This document shows, piece by piece, positions 1 to 8,599 of a stretch of DNA of 64,000 nt (positions within the stretch are counted from its first letter, which is position 1; every line of letters starts with the position of its first letter). The notes below the pieces were generated by a model that did not search any database, was not told the origin of the DNA, and saw nothing but the letters and a program-made list of their open reading frames with translations. This stretch comes from Oleomonas cavernae (lineage in GTDB: Bacteria > Pseudomonadota > Alphaproteobacteria > Zavarziniales > Zavarziniaceae). Where the stretch lies: assembly GCF_003590945.1 (NCBI RefSeq), contig NZ_QYUK01000011.1, positions 3,132,909 through 3,196,908 of the forward strand, read 5' to 3'. A program made the translations under genes and the position numbers.

Positions 1-48
1 TCGTTCCGCCAGTTCTTCGGCGCGCCCCCCTTCGAGAAGGCGATCTAG
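1..48 (+). CDS. C-terminal end of an unidentified protein (partial)
   Basis: The first 15 codons form an open frame that enters from outside the window and stops at a TAG ending at base 48. The product ends in a Phe-Phe-Gly-Ala and Phe-Glu-Lys-Ala-Ile tail. A very similar tail with mostly synonymous changes is found at 6882-6929, which supports this being real coding sequence. Nothing more can be said about the function; it could be the end of a regulator or of a transposase-like protein. Confidence 0.35.
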   Translation, partial: SFRQFFGAPPFEKAI

Positions 49-77
49 CGGCTCGCCTCGGCGGCGGCGGCGGCCCA

Positions 78-92
78 TGACAAGATTTGTCA
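78..92. promoter_or_regulatory. Inverted repeat TGACAA-N3-TTGTCA upstream of AraC gene
   Basis: Bases 78-92 read TGACAAGATTTGTCA, a perfect 6-bp inverted repeat with a 3-bp spacer. It lies about 125 bp before the AraC-type regulator start at 219, in a stretch with no other gene. It could be an operator for that regulator or for the gene ending at 48; this is inference from symmetry and position only. Confidence 0.3.
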
Positions 93-218
93 AACGGCGG
101 GGCAAAACCGGGTCAATACGGCGGCGGCGTCTCAGGGTATAGTGCGGGCAAATGAAGAAGCCTGGGTGCCGTCATCGACCTTCGATGCGACGGCGCGATC
201 CTGGAGCCGCGAGACGGG

Positions 219-1097
219 ATGAAACAGACTGGTTCGACCAGCGAAGCCATTATTTCCGACGTGCTGGGCCGCGCGCCCGACGCGCAGATCGGCTCGGTCA
301 AGGATGGCTTCGTGCTTAGCCGCTGGCGCCAGTTCGTCGGCGCCTACAACCTCCCCGCCCTGCCTGAGCCGCTGTTCGTCGTCCATCTGGCGGGCAAGCC
401 CAGCGTGCGGCACTGGGACCGCGACATGTGGAGCGAGGCCTGGTCCGTGCCCGGCTGCGCCACCATCGTACCGGCCGGGCTGCCGACCGGCTGGCTGGTC
501 GACGGCGAGCTGGACGTGGTCACCTTGAGCGTGTCGCCCGGCGGGCTGGACGCAGCGCCCCCGCTGGACCAGGTGACGCGGATGAAGTTCGCCTTTTCCG
601 ACCCCCTGGGCGTTGCCCTGACCAAGCAGGTGCTGGCCGAGATCTATGCCCCCGTGTCGGCGCAGCGCGACGCCTATGTCGGCGCCCTGGTTTCGGCCCT
701 GAAGGCGCATGTCCTGCGCGCGGGCGAAACCGCGAATTCGACCGACATTCCCGTCTCGGCCTTCAGCAGCTACCGCATCCACAAGATCCTGAATGCGATC
801 CTGAGCCACCCGGAAGAGGATCATTCGCTGGAAAAGCTGGCCGCGGTGGCGGGCGTGACCGCCCCGCATTTCTGCCGCGTGTTCAAGAGCGCGACCGGCC
901 AGTCGCCGCACCAATACGTCATGATGGCGCGCCTGAACAAGGCGCAGCAGATGCTGGAACAGTCGCAGCTTTCCATCGGCCTGGTCGCCGAACAACTGGG
1001 CTTTACCAGCCAGAGCCACTTCTGCCGGGCGTTCCACAAGTTTACCGGCACGACCCCCAGCGAATACCGGGTGCGCACCCTGCAGACCGTTCTCTAG
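219..1097 (+). CDS. AraC-family transcriptional regulator
   Basis: The 292-residue protein has a variable N-terminal sensor half (about residues 1-180, probably a cupin-like ligand or dimerisation domain) and a typical AraC DNA-binding half. The latter starts at about residue 190 and has two helix-turn-helix units: the first around SLEKLAAVAGVTAPHFCRVF and the second around LSIGLVAEQLGFTSQSHFCR, followed by the family signature phenylalanine and PSEYR. The P450 gene follows 118 bp downstream on the same strand, and a DUF1329/DUF1302 pair and oxygenases lie nearby. A role in controlling this oxidation locus is a reasonable inference; the inducer cannot be read from the sequence. The assignment to the family is firm, but not to any named member. 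Confidence 0.9.
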   Translation: MKQTGSTSEAIISDVLGRAPDAQIGSVKDGFVLSRWRQFVGAYNLPALPEPLFVVHLAGKPSVRHWDRDMWSEAWSVPGCATIVPAGLPTGWLVDGELDVVTLSVSPGGLDAAPPLDQVTRMKFAFSDPLGVALTKQVLAEIYAPVSAQRDAYVGALVSALKAHVLRAGETANSTDIPVSAFSSYRIHKILNAILSHPEEDHSLEKLAAVAGVTAPHFCRVFKSATGQSPHQYVMMARLNKAQQMLEQSQLSIGLVAEQLGFTSQSHFCRAFHKFTGTTPSEYRVRTLQTVL

Positions 1098-1215
1098 GCG
1101 AGCCGACAGCAAGTTTGGCACAATTGGCCGTCAAGTCCTCGTAACGCCAATCCCCCGCCGGTGCGCTAGCCTTTGTCCACCATCACGCCCGGCCGACGGC
1201 GCAAGGGGGAAACCG

Positions 1216-2484
1216 ATGCACAATGCCAGTGCCCACACGGGCGACGACCGAAATTTCATCTGCGACCTCAAGGATGCCGGCCTCTACCTGGCCGAGGTTC
1301 CGCATCAGCTCTTTGCCCGGTTGCGGCGCGAACAGCCGGTCTATTGGAATCCCGAGGCCGATGGGGCGGGTTTCTGGGCGGTGACGCGTTATGACGATAT
1401 CCTGGAAGTATCGCGCCAGCCCGGCCTGTTTTCCTCGGCCCACGAGAATGGCGGGCACCGCATCTTCAACGAAAACGAAGTGTCGGTCGCCAATTCGGGG
1501 GAAAGCCTGATCGGCACCCCCTTCATCTCGCTGGATCCGCCCGAGCACGTCCACTATCGCGCGACCATCGTGCCCGGCCTGACGGCGGCGAAGCTGGCCG
1601 ATATGGAGGTGCGCATCAGGCAGCGCGCAAGCGACCTGCTGGACCGTATCCCCCTCGGCGAGACGGTCGATTTCGTGCAGGCCTTCGCGGCCCCGCTGCC
1701 GCTGCTGACCCTGGCCGAATTGCTGGGCCTAGGCCCCGACATGTGGCAGTCGCTGTATCACTGGACCAATGCCTTCATCGGCGAGGACGATCCTGAATTC
1801 CGCCGCTCGCCCGAAGAGATGGCACAGGTGATGGGCGCGTTCATGGCCTGGGCCCAATCGCTCTACGACGCGCGGCGCGCCACGCCGACCGACGACATCG
1901 CCTCGATGATGGCCAATGCGGTGGTGCGCGGCCGACCCATGGGGCTGGCCGATTTCCTGGGCAACATGATCCTGGTGCTGGTCGGCGGCAACGAGACCAC
2001 CCGCAACTCGATCAGCCACAGCGTTCTGGCCTTTGCCCAGGCCCCGGACCAGTGGCAGGCGCTGCGCCAGTCGCCCGAGCTTGCCCGCACGGCGGTGCGC
2101 GAAATGGTCCGCCATGCCTCGCCCGTCATGCACATGCGGCGCACGGCGACCGCGGACACCAGCCTGCGCGGCGTGCCCATCCGCAAGGGGGACAAGGTGG
2201 TGCTGTGGTATGTCTCGGCCAACCGGGACGAAGCCGTCTTCCCCGATGCCGACCGCTTCGACATCCGCCGGGGCGAGATCAAGCATGTCGGCTTCGGCAC
2301 CGGCCAGCATGTCTGCGTCGGCTCACGCCTGGCCGAGATGCAGTTGCGCATCGCCTTCGGCCTGCTGGCGGAACGGGTGGAGCGCTTCGAGGTTCAGGCC
2401 GCGCCGCGCCGGTTCCGCTCCAACTTCATCAACGGCCTGAAGAACCTCGACGTCAAGCTGGTGCCGGCGCGCCGGGGGCAGTGA
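1216..2484 (+). CDS. Cytochrome P450
   Basis: This 422-residue soluble bacterial P450 should insert one oxygen atom into an organic substrate using electrons from a ferredoxin and its reductase, neither of which is adjacent. The I-helix oxygen-activation motif GGNETT is at residues 257-262. The K-helix E-x-x-R is seen as EMVR. The haem-binding loop FGTGQHVCVG is at 360-369, with the cysteine ligand at about 367. Length is normal for class I bacterial P450s. The start ATG follows a purine-rich AAGGGGG. The stop overlaps the start of the following esterase-like gene by 4 bp, so the two are co-transcribed. A steroid or terpenoid substrate is suggested only by the nearby KshA-like oxygenase. Confidence 0.93.
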   Translation: MHNASAHTGDDRNFICDLKDAGLYLAEVPHQLFARLRREQPVYWNPEADGAGFWAVTRYDDILEVSRQPGLFSSAHENGGHRIFNENEVSVANSGESLIGTPFISLDPPEHVHYRATIVPGLTAAKLADMEVRIRQRASDLLDRIPLGETVDFVQAFAAPLPLLTLAELLGLGPDMWQSLYHWTNAFIGEDDPEFRRSPEEMAQVMGAFMAWAQSLYDARRATPTDDIASMMANAVVRGRPMGLADFLGNMILVLVGGNETTRNSISHSVLAFAQAPDQWQALRQSPELARTAVREMVRHASPVMHMRRTATADTSLRGVPIRKGDKVVLWYVSANRDEAVFPDADRFDIRRGEIKHVGFGTGQHVCVGSRLAEMQLRIAFGLLAERVERFEVQAAPRRFRSNFINGLKNLDVKLVPARRGQ

Positions 2485-2966
2485 CGGTGATTCAAGCTGC
2501 CATCCGCCCTTCCCCGCTGGATGACGATGCCCGGGAGGGCATCAGGGTGATGCGGCACCCGATCGAGCGGCCGGACGGCTCGGCACTCGACCTGCGGGCC
2601 TACCTGCCGGCATGCTGGGGTACCGCCCGGCCCGCGCTGTGCCGCCTGGCCGCCGGCGGCGCGGCGGACGATCGGCTGGCCCGGCGCCTTGCGGCACTGC
2701 TGGGCTGCGTCGTGGTCAGCGTCGACTATGCCCGCGGGCCCGACGGGCCCCTGCCCCAGGCGCTGGACGATTGCTATGCCGGCCTGGCCTGGCTGCATTC
2801 CCAAACCGCCCTGCTGAAGGTCGACCCGCACCGGGTGGCGGTGGCGGCACCGGCTCGCGAGGGCGGGCTGGCGCTGGCACTGCTGCGGCTCGCCCGGCGG
2901 CGGCGCGTCTTCCCCATCGTCTGCGCGCTGCGGATCGAAACGCTGGACGATCTTCAATCCCTCTGA
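2481..2966 (+). CDS. Degenerate alpha/beta-hydrolase (HSL esterase-like), truncated
   Basis: A GTG start at 2481 overlaps the P450 stop. The 161-residue product aligns by eye with the N-terminal half of hormone-sensitive-lipase type esterases: it has the VVSVDYARGPDGPLPQALDD segment that normally reads VDYRLAPEHPFPAALDD, then the LHSQ...KVDPHRVAV stretch. The oxyanion HGGG motif is replaced by LAAGG and the nucleophile motif GDSAGG by APAREGG, so the catalytic serine is absent. The second half, with the catalytic Asp and His, is missing. It is therefore unlikely to be an active esterase. It may be decaying, or a non-catalytic partner translated with the P450. The frame is intact over its whole length. 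Confidence 0.65.
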   Translation: MTVIQAAIRPSPLDDDAREGIRVMRHPIERPDGSALDLRAYLPACWGTARPALCRLAAGGAADDRLARRLAALLGCVVVSVDYARGPDGPLPQALDDCYAGLAWLHSQTALLKVDPHRVAVAAPAREGGLALALLRLARRRRVFPIVCALRIETLDDLQSL

Positions 2967-3001
2967 AAAAAAACGCCGGAACGCTGGCGGGCGTTCCGGC
3001 G
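2966..3001 (-). terminator. Rho-independent terminator of the DUF1302 gene
   Basis: A perfect 10-bp stem (CGCCGGAACG at 2974-2983 with CGTTCCGGCG at 2992-3001) has an 8-base loop. Read on the minus strand it is followed by eight U residues (2973-2966). It lies 55 bp behind the minus-strand DUF1302 stop and abuts the end of the plus-strand esterase-like gene. Confidence 0.85.
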
Positions 3002-3055
3002 TCAAGGTGCGCGGCCCCATTGGAGAGGGATAGCCGGGCCGCGCGGCGAATGCCC

Positions 3056-5275
3056 CTAGAACACGTAAGACACGCTGAGGCCGATGAAATCGCGGTCGAT
3101 ATAGGGGTTGCGCGGGCCGCCGCCGCCCCCGCCACCGCCCCAGCTCTTGAAATAGTTTATGCTGCCGGACCAGTGTTCCAGGTAATCGACCTTCAGGCCG
3201 AAATTCATCGCGGTAACGCTCTTGCTGAAGCCGGGGTTGGGTGCCGGCGTGTAACCGAACAGGCCGTGGGAAAAGCCGATCGACGGCGTCAGCGTCACGC
3301 CGTCTAGGACATTGGGATAGTCCCACGAGAAGAAGCCCTGAACCCCGCCCGACCATTGGGTCGGGTCCTTCCAGGTGGCCGGGAAGGCCGCCCCCAGGGA
3401 GGTTGCATCGATGGCGCCGACCACGGTCGCCGGGCCCAGCCCCAGGGGCCTGGTGTGAAAACCCGAAAAGCCGTTCTGGCCGTAGGCGGCATATTGGGTG
3501 CCTTCGTTCAGGTCGATGTACAGGCCGCCGAACTCGACGAAGGCCAGGAACTGGTTGGCGCCCAGAACGCGAGTAACGATATGGGTCCCGCCCAGGATCT
3601 TGGTGAAGCGCAGCGCGGCCTGCCAGACCTCGTGCTTCTCATCGAGATAGAAGCGGCGATTGGGCACATACTGGTCGTCGGCGCCGGTGAAGCCGGTCTC
3701 AAGGATCGGGGCGATGCCCGGATTGGGGACGCAGACGCCGGCGACGCAGATCGGTGTCGGCGCCCGCGTCGCCTGATCGATCGGCACGCCGCCCGCCTGG
3801 TTGTAGTAGGTGCCGAGGAACGACGGCTCGGACAGCCAGACGGGCACATTGTGCTTCCAGCTCACCTCGGCATTGATCGCCACGGCCAAGGGGTCATAGG
3901 TCGTGTTGAAGGCAAAGCCGATCATCTCGAGACCGGTCGGATAGTAGAGGTTGAGGCTGCTGCCTTCGAGGTTCTCAAGCACCGTCGACCGCGGCGCGGT
4001 GCCGAAAGGCGGGTTGATGACGGCGCTGCTGGCCGGGTTGGTCAGCGCCCCCAGGAGATCGGTCACCGGGGCGCCCAGCACGTCCGACAGGGCCGCCGTC
4101 AACGCGTTGAGCTGATCGACATTGAGCTGGCTCAGCAGGCCCTGGAGCACCGGCAGCGGCAAGCTGCCCAGGTTCACCTGCCCGGTCCCCGGCGCGAATT
4201 GCGGGGGCGACTGGGCATAGATCGATGGCAGGCGCGAGGTGTAGTTGACGTAGTAGAGCTGGAACTCGGTATTGTTCAGTTCGGGCGAGAAATAGCGCAG
4301 CGACACGCCCCAGTCGTTCTCGTCGGGATCGTCGTGGACGGTGATCGGCGGGTTGACCGCGATCGCGACGCTGTTGGGGTCGTCGTAATCCGCCGGGTCC
4401 AGGCCGTTCCCCAGGGTGTAGGAACGCGGGTCGTAGGGATCGGTGAAGGTCGAGACGTATTTGACGCCGTCGCAGACATTGTCGGTGATCGAGAAGAAGC
4501 TGCCGCAGGCATCGAACTTGAAGGGTTCGAAATCGAACTGGTAGAAGGCCTCGATCGACAGGCCGCGGGCCAGTTCCATGCTGGCCGAGATCATCGGCAC
4601 CGGGATCAGCGCATCTTTCAGCTCGGCGCCCGGCACGCGGATCTTGCCGACATCGATCGGGTTGATGATCGAGATGCCGTTGATGGTGAACAGCGCCTCG
4701 CCCCAATTCAGGATCTGGCTGCCCAGGGTGACCGTCAGGGGGCGGTCGAACACCGTGTAGTTGCCGCGAACATAGTAGTCGAGCAGGTAGGCATCCCAAT
4801 CCGCCTTGTTGTCCGCCCCCGCCGGGTAGCGGCCGCTGGTGTAGGGGCGCAGTTCGGGCTGGAAATCCGCCAGGTCGTTGTTGGCCGCGATCGAGTCGTA
4901 GAAGGCGGCGCCGCGCACGAAGAGCAGGTAGTTCTGCCAGGCCAGCTTCAATTCGGCCCGCGCGGTCGAGGTCTGGCTGACGATGTCGTACTTGTCGAAA
5001 TTGAAATTGCCGTCGTCATTGCCCGCCGAGATCAGGCCGCCGCCGTAGTAGAAACCATAGTTGCGCGGATCGCGGTCGGCCATACGCATCTGGGCGCCGG
5101 TCGACAGCGAGACGATGACCGATCCCGTTACTTCCTCGCCCAGCTCGAAGTCATAGGCCGCCGCCCCTGTCGCCAGCCCCAGGACGGCAAGGCCGCTCAG
5201 TGCCGTGCGAGACAGCAGAAAATCTAGACGTCGAGATGTTTTCCGGCCGGTATTGCGGCCCGATTTTCCGCGCAT
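3056..5275 (-). CDS. DUF1302 family outer-membrane protein
   Basis: The 739-residue protein has a long basic N-terminus followed by a hydrophobic signal segment (LSGLAVLGLATGAAA) and then the mature start YDFELGEEVTGSV. It shows the aromatic-rich, alternating beta-strand pattern of DUF1302 proteins and ends in Phe, as outer-membrane barrels often do. Typical family features are the early LGSQILNWGEA stretch and NPIDVGKIRVPG. The family is of unknown function and usually sits beside DUF1329 genes in lipid, steroid or hydrocarbon loci. Here it follows the DUF1329 gene with 33 bp spacing, so both are one operon ending at the terminator at 2966-3001. An eight-glycine run near the C-terminus is odd and may be a low-complexity loop. 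Confidence 0.85.
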   Translation of the reverse strand: MRGKSGRNTGRKTSRRLDFLLSRTALSGLAVLGLATGAAAYDFELGEEVTGSVIVSLSTGAQMRMADRDPRNYGFYYGGGLISAGNDDGNFNFDKYDIVSQTSTARAELKLAWQNYLLFVRGAAFYDSIAANNDLADFQPELRPYTSGRYPAGADNKADWDAYLLDYYVRGNYTVFDRPLTVTLGSQILNWGEALFTINGISIINPIDVGKIRVPGAELKDALIPVPMISASMELARGLSIEAFYQFDFEPFKFDACGSFFSITDNVCDGVKYVSTFTDPYDPRSYTLGNGLDPADYDDPNSVAIAVNPPITVHDDPDENDWGVSLRYFSPELNNTEFQLYYVNYTSRLPSIYAQSPPQFAPGTGQVNLGSLPLPVLQGLLSQLNVDQLNALTAALSDVLGAPVTDLLGALTNPASSAVINPPFGTAPRSTVLENLEGSSLNLYYPTGLEMIGFAFNTTYDPLAVAINAEVSWKHNVPVWLSEPSFLGTYYNQAGGVPIDQATRAPTPICVAGVCVPNPGIAPILETGFTGADDQYVPNRRFYLDEKHEVWQAALRFTKILGGTHIVTRVLGANQFLAFVEFGGLYIDLNEGTQYAAYGQNGFSGFHTRPLGLGPATVVGAIDATSLGAAFPATWKDPTQWSGGVQGFFSWDYPNVLDGVTLTPSIGFSHGLFGYTPAPNPGFSKSVTAMNFGLKVDYLEHWSGSINYFKSWGGGGGGGGPRNPYIDRDFIGLSVSYVF

Positions 5276-5308
5276 TGTCGTCTCCCCCGATCCCGTTTTC
5301 GTGGTGGC

Positions 5309-6704
5309 CTAGTTGGTGCCCATGCGACGGATGGCGTCCGGCGAGAAGCGCGACGGATCGACGTCCACGGCGTTCCAGTTCAACATCTTCTCCTCGTTCT
5401 TCAGCCCGAAGACGACATAGCGGCCGGACTGCAGGTCGTAGGTTGCTTCCAGCGCCGAGGAGCACAGGGGAATGTCGTAGTAGTTGACCAGCGGGCCGTC
5501 CTGGACACGCCAGAGGTTGCCGCGGCTGTCGTAGAGATCGACGGCGGCGATGTTCCAGCTATCCTCGTCGAGGTAGAAGGTGCGGCGCGAGTAGAGATGC
5601 CGCGTCCCTTCCTTCAGCTTGGCGTCGACCACGAAGGTCCGGTGCAGCTCGTAGCGGCCGACATCGGGACTAACGTGCAGCGGCGACAGCATCTCCTTGT
5701 AACGATGCTGGCCCGACATCAGTTCGTAGCCGTTGTAGCCGATGTATTTTTCGGCCGAGGGCTTGAGCTCGAAGCTGTAGCGGTCGGTGGCGCCGTTATA
5801 CATGTCGAACTGGTCGATGGTGGCCAGCCCGTCGGTATTGAACAGCGGGTTGTCATAGGCCAGTTCCGGCGCCCGCAGCACGCGCCGGGTGCCCGGGTTG
5901 TACTGCCAGGCCTGGCGCGGCAACTCCTTGGCGTTGATCGTGTCGAGCACCAGCACGATCGAGCCGGCGAGACGGGCCGGCGCCGTGGTCACGTTCAGGT
6001 AGGAAATGCCGATGTTCTTGAGCTGCTTGATATCCGTCACATCGCCGACCGAGGCGAGGCCTGGGCCGGAATAGTGGACGATGCCCTCGTCCTGGGTCTT
6101 GAACAGGATCGAGGTGCCGTCGCGGTTGACCGCGGCGGAGGCGAAATAGCGCCGCAGCTTGAAGCCGCGGTAACGCAGGCGGTGGTTCCAGATCGCCTCG
6201 ACGCCCGATTTGGGAATCGGGAAAGGAACCCCAGGATCGCATCGTTGAGGCCGTTCTGGTCCTCGGTCATGGTCGCGCTGACGGCGTTGCGCTTGTTGGC
6301 CTCGTAGACCCGCTCGGGGAAGGCGCAGGAGCGGCGCGTCTGGTAGACGTTGAGCTTGTAGGTCGGATACAGCTTCAGCATGGCCATCTGGCCCGCGGTC
6401 AGCCTGGCCGCGTATTGCGCCGCATTCGCCTGGGTGATCGTCTCCTTGACCGCATCGGCGGCAAAGGGATTCACGTATTGCCCGCCCGGCGCATAGCCGG
6501 CGGGGGCGCCGTGATGCCGCCGTCGAAGGCGGGAATGCTGCCCTCGGCATTGCCGGCGCGGGTGGCCCCCATGAGGGTCAGGTCCTTGCCCAGGCGGTCG
6601 GCCTCGCCCTGCGGGACCTTCGCCCAGGCGGGGCTGGCAAAGCTCAGCGTGCAGGCCAGCAAAGACCCGGCAGCCAGTCGATATGTCGATGCGACGGTGT
6701 TCAT
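5309..6704 (-). CDS. DUF1329 family protein, two frameshifts
   Basis: The start at 6704 gives a signal peptide (LLACTLSFASPAWA) and the conserved beginning KVPQGEADRLGKDLTLMGA. The reading frame is lost at the G-run 6502-6506 and again at the C-run 6229-6232. Adding one base to each run joins GGITAPPAGYAPGGQYVNPF and then AILGVPFPIPKSGVEAIWNH, both as expected for the family. Downstream the frame is intact to the stop at 5309, including the ...RRTFYLDEDSW region. DUF1329 proteins are periplasmic, LolA/LolB-like in fold, and of unknown function, often paired with DUF1302 as here. The two breaks look like sequence errors rather than decay, since the rest is well kept. Confidence 0.8.
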
Positions 6705-6792
6705 GTTTCCCCCGACACGCCTGTTGGCGGCGATTTTCGGTGGGACAGTAGCCTCGGGCGGGCAAATTGGCGCTACACAGGCTTGCGCCTGA

Positions 6793-6810
6793 TTTGTGCA
6801 AAATTTGTGC
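6793..6810 (-). promoter_or_regulatory. Direct repeat TTTGTGC-N4-TTTGTGC upstream of DUF1329
   Basis: Two copies of TTTGTGC separated by AAAA lie about 90 bp upstream of the minus-strand DUF1329 gene. AraC-family proteins often bind direct repeats of this spacing, and an AraC-type gene is part of this locus, so this is a candidate activator site. The link is inference. Confidence 0.25.
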
Positions 6811-6881
6811 GGCGGCTTTAACCTTTACGGTTACGTAGCGGGCGCGGGCGGTCTCAAAGAAGGGGCGATCGGGGCCCGATC

Positions 6882-6929
6882 TCGTCCCGCCGGTTCTTTG
6901 GGGCGTGTTCCTTTGAGAAGACGATTTAA
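6882..6929 (+). pseudogene. Remnant of a coding 3' end, like bases 1-48
   Basis: The codons from 6882 to the TAA at 6927-6929 give a tail SSRRFFGACSFEKTI, matching SFRQFFGAPPFEKAI at 1-48. Several of the changes between the two are in third codon positions, as expected for two diverged coding copies. No homologous sequence is visible upstream of 6882, so this looks like a leftover 3' end brought in or left behind by rearrangement. Confidence 0.3.
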
Positions 6930-7248
6930 GCGCCCCAAGCTCGCGTCATCCCGCAAACGACAGCGCCGCTATCCGGGACGATGCCTTGGTGGTCATTACC
7001 AACGGTTCGCTTCCTCGCGATCCCAATGATGCCCCTTGGGCAGTTGCCAGCCGAGGGCACCCAACCCCTCCAAGGCGGATTCACGGCTGAACTCAGGCCT
7101 TCGATCGCGACGGGCAACGATTTCGGTCTGAACACCTAGTCTCGGAAATCTAGGGATTATTGGAGTGAACCCCTGGGTGTGAGAATTCTTTCGTTTTTCA
7201 CTGAAGCGTGTACTGTATCAACTGACATCAACTTTAGATGGGGCGACA

Positions 7249-7694
7249 ATGGAGGATAGGGTCAGAGAGCTTGAGAAAGCCGTTGCTGTAATCTCTTCCC
7301 AACTTAAAATGTCGATGATCTTCGGCGGGGCGTAGCCGCAGTCGTTGCAGCTTGGTTGGGCTATACGACTATTTGGGAAATCCCGGGTGGGATTAACGCC
7401 GCACTAGATAAGGCCGGCCTGGAAGCCGCCCGGACACGGATTGCTCAAATAGACAAAGAAATTGTAGCACTTCGCCTAAGCTCTGGTGAAAATTCAAACG
7501 CAATTAAGAATATACTAGAGGAATATAGAAATGCAGGGCAAATAACCATTTCAGGAAAGTGCTTTAAACCTAGAAGATTTGTGCGCTGCTATGGGAAACC
7601 CGACCATTTTACATGGATAGACTCGCGTGACGAATGTGAAAGGGCCGGGTACGGCGTCGAAAGCGAAGTTTGGATTCTCGCTGAGTGTGGATGA
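7249..7694 (+). CDS. Hypothetical membrane-anchored protein, one frameshift
   Basis: The start ATG at 7249 opens MEDRVRELEKAVAVISSQLK, a short coiled-coil-like helix. The frame then breaks at the G-run 7327-7330. One extra G restores a hydrophobic segment (VAAVVAAWLGYTTIW) that looks like a single membrane helix, followed by a second charged helix (RIAQIDKEIVALRL) and a C-terminal cysteine-containing part. Base composition is clearly more AT-rich than that of the neighbours, suggesting a horizontally acquired gene. I do not recognise a family. It stands alone, between the DUF1329 promoter region and a minus-strand lipoprotein. Confidence 0.55.
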
Positions 7695-7761
7695 TTGAAA
7701 ATCGGGGGAAGAAATTGGGGGAGAAATTGGGGACCAGACATTGGGACAGACCCCGTTTATA

Positions 7762-8361
7762 TCAGGAGATCCATTCCATAACGTCGTGCTCTACATGCCA
7801 CTGCCCGTCTTGCCGCTTCAGGGTATAGACATTCCCTGACGCGCTGAGACCGGATTCCTGGTAGCCGCCGCCCACGACGCAGTCATCCTGCGAACTGCAG
7901 GAGACATAATCGATCCTGAATGTGAGGCCATCCTTCCCCGAGTCCTTATCGACCGTGATCGTGCGGGCATCCGTCCGGCAGCCGGAAGCAGGCTTCACCG
8001 GTATCGGGACATCCGAGAAACGCCTAATGAAATCGGCCGGCGGATCGCTTTCCACCCAAGCCTCGCCGCCCATGAGCGTGAAGCTCAGGCAATAGACCGA
8101 GGCCATCTGCTGCTGCCCCGAGGCATTGCGATTGAACATATAGCGGAAGGCCGCCTCCGCGACAGGCAGTTCATCGGGCACCCGCACGGAATGCCTCTGG
8201 GCCACGGGGATGAAGTCCGGCCCCTCCGGGAGTGGGGTCACACAGCCGACCGGCAGGGCACCTAAGGCAGCCGCGGCGATCAGCGGCGAGACCCGGCCGA
8301 TGCTGCCGAGGAAAATCGGGGCTTCGTCCCGTTGCCTCACCCCGCTCTTCCGACTTTTCAT
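7762..8361 (-). CDS. Hypothetical lipoprotein
   Basis: The 199-residue protein has a basic N-terminus, a hydrophobic stretch and a lipobox (ALPVGC) with the likely lipidated cysteine at about residue 40, so it should be membrane anchored. The body has several cysteines (for example SCSSQDDC) that may form disulphides in the periplasm. No known domain is recognisable. It is a single gene: a 238-bp gap separates its start from the divergent MpaB-family gene. Between this gene and the previous one, bases 7700-7760 contain short GGGGA repeats and a GGGACAGACCCCG motif of unknown meaning. Confidence 0.65.
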   Translation of the reverse strand: MKSRKSGVRQRDEAPIFLGSIGRVSPLIAAAALGALPVGCVTPLPEGPDFIPVAQRHSVRVPDELPVAEAAFRYMFNRNASGQQQMASVYCLSFTLMGGEAWVESDPPADFIRRFSDVPIPVKPASGCRTDARTITVDKDSGKDGLTFRIDYVSCSSQDDCVVGGGYQESGLSASGNVYTLKRQDGQWHVEHDVMEWIS

Positions 8362-8599
8362 GCTGAGCCCCTTGGATCATTGGGTGGCTTTCATATCCAA
8401 ACATACACGCTTTCAGCGAATTTCCACCTTCTCAGCGGCCCTGGATGGCGGAGCGATCGCGAGGAACTGGTCATCACGATATGAGCAAATCCGCCCGAAA
8501 GCCCGGATCCCCGCAGCCCTGCTCGCTTTGCCATGCGAATTGAATGCGAGCAATTAGTCACATTATTATTGGCGGGAGAAATACCGGCGGGAGTGCGGC

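Larger units (their letters stand above)
6705..7248. other. Intergenic region with few recognisable signals
   Basis: This 544-bp stretch between the DUF1329 start and the next plus-strand gene holds the direct repeat at 6793-6810 and the coding remnant at 6882-6929, listed separately. The promoter of the DUF1329-DUF1302 operon must lie in its left part, but I see no convincing -10/-35 or sigma-54 site. The right part (6930-7248) drops in GC and shows nothing that I recognise. Confidence 0.5.

Noticed and set aside
3356-5227. Long plus-strand open frame opposite the DUF1302 gene
   Set aside because: It is the shadow of a real high-GC gene: composition is Arg/Gln/Val-rich without domains, whereas the minus strand has a signal peptide and family motifs.
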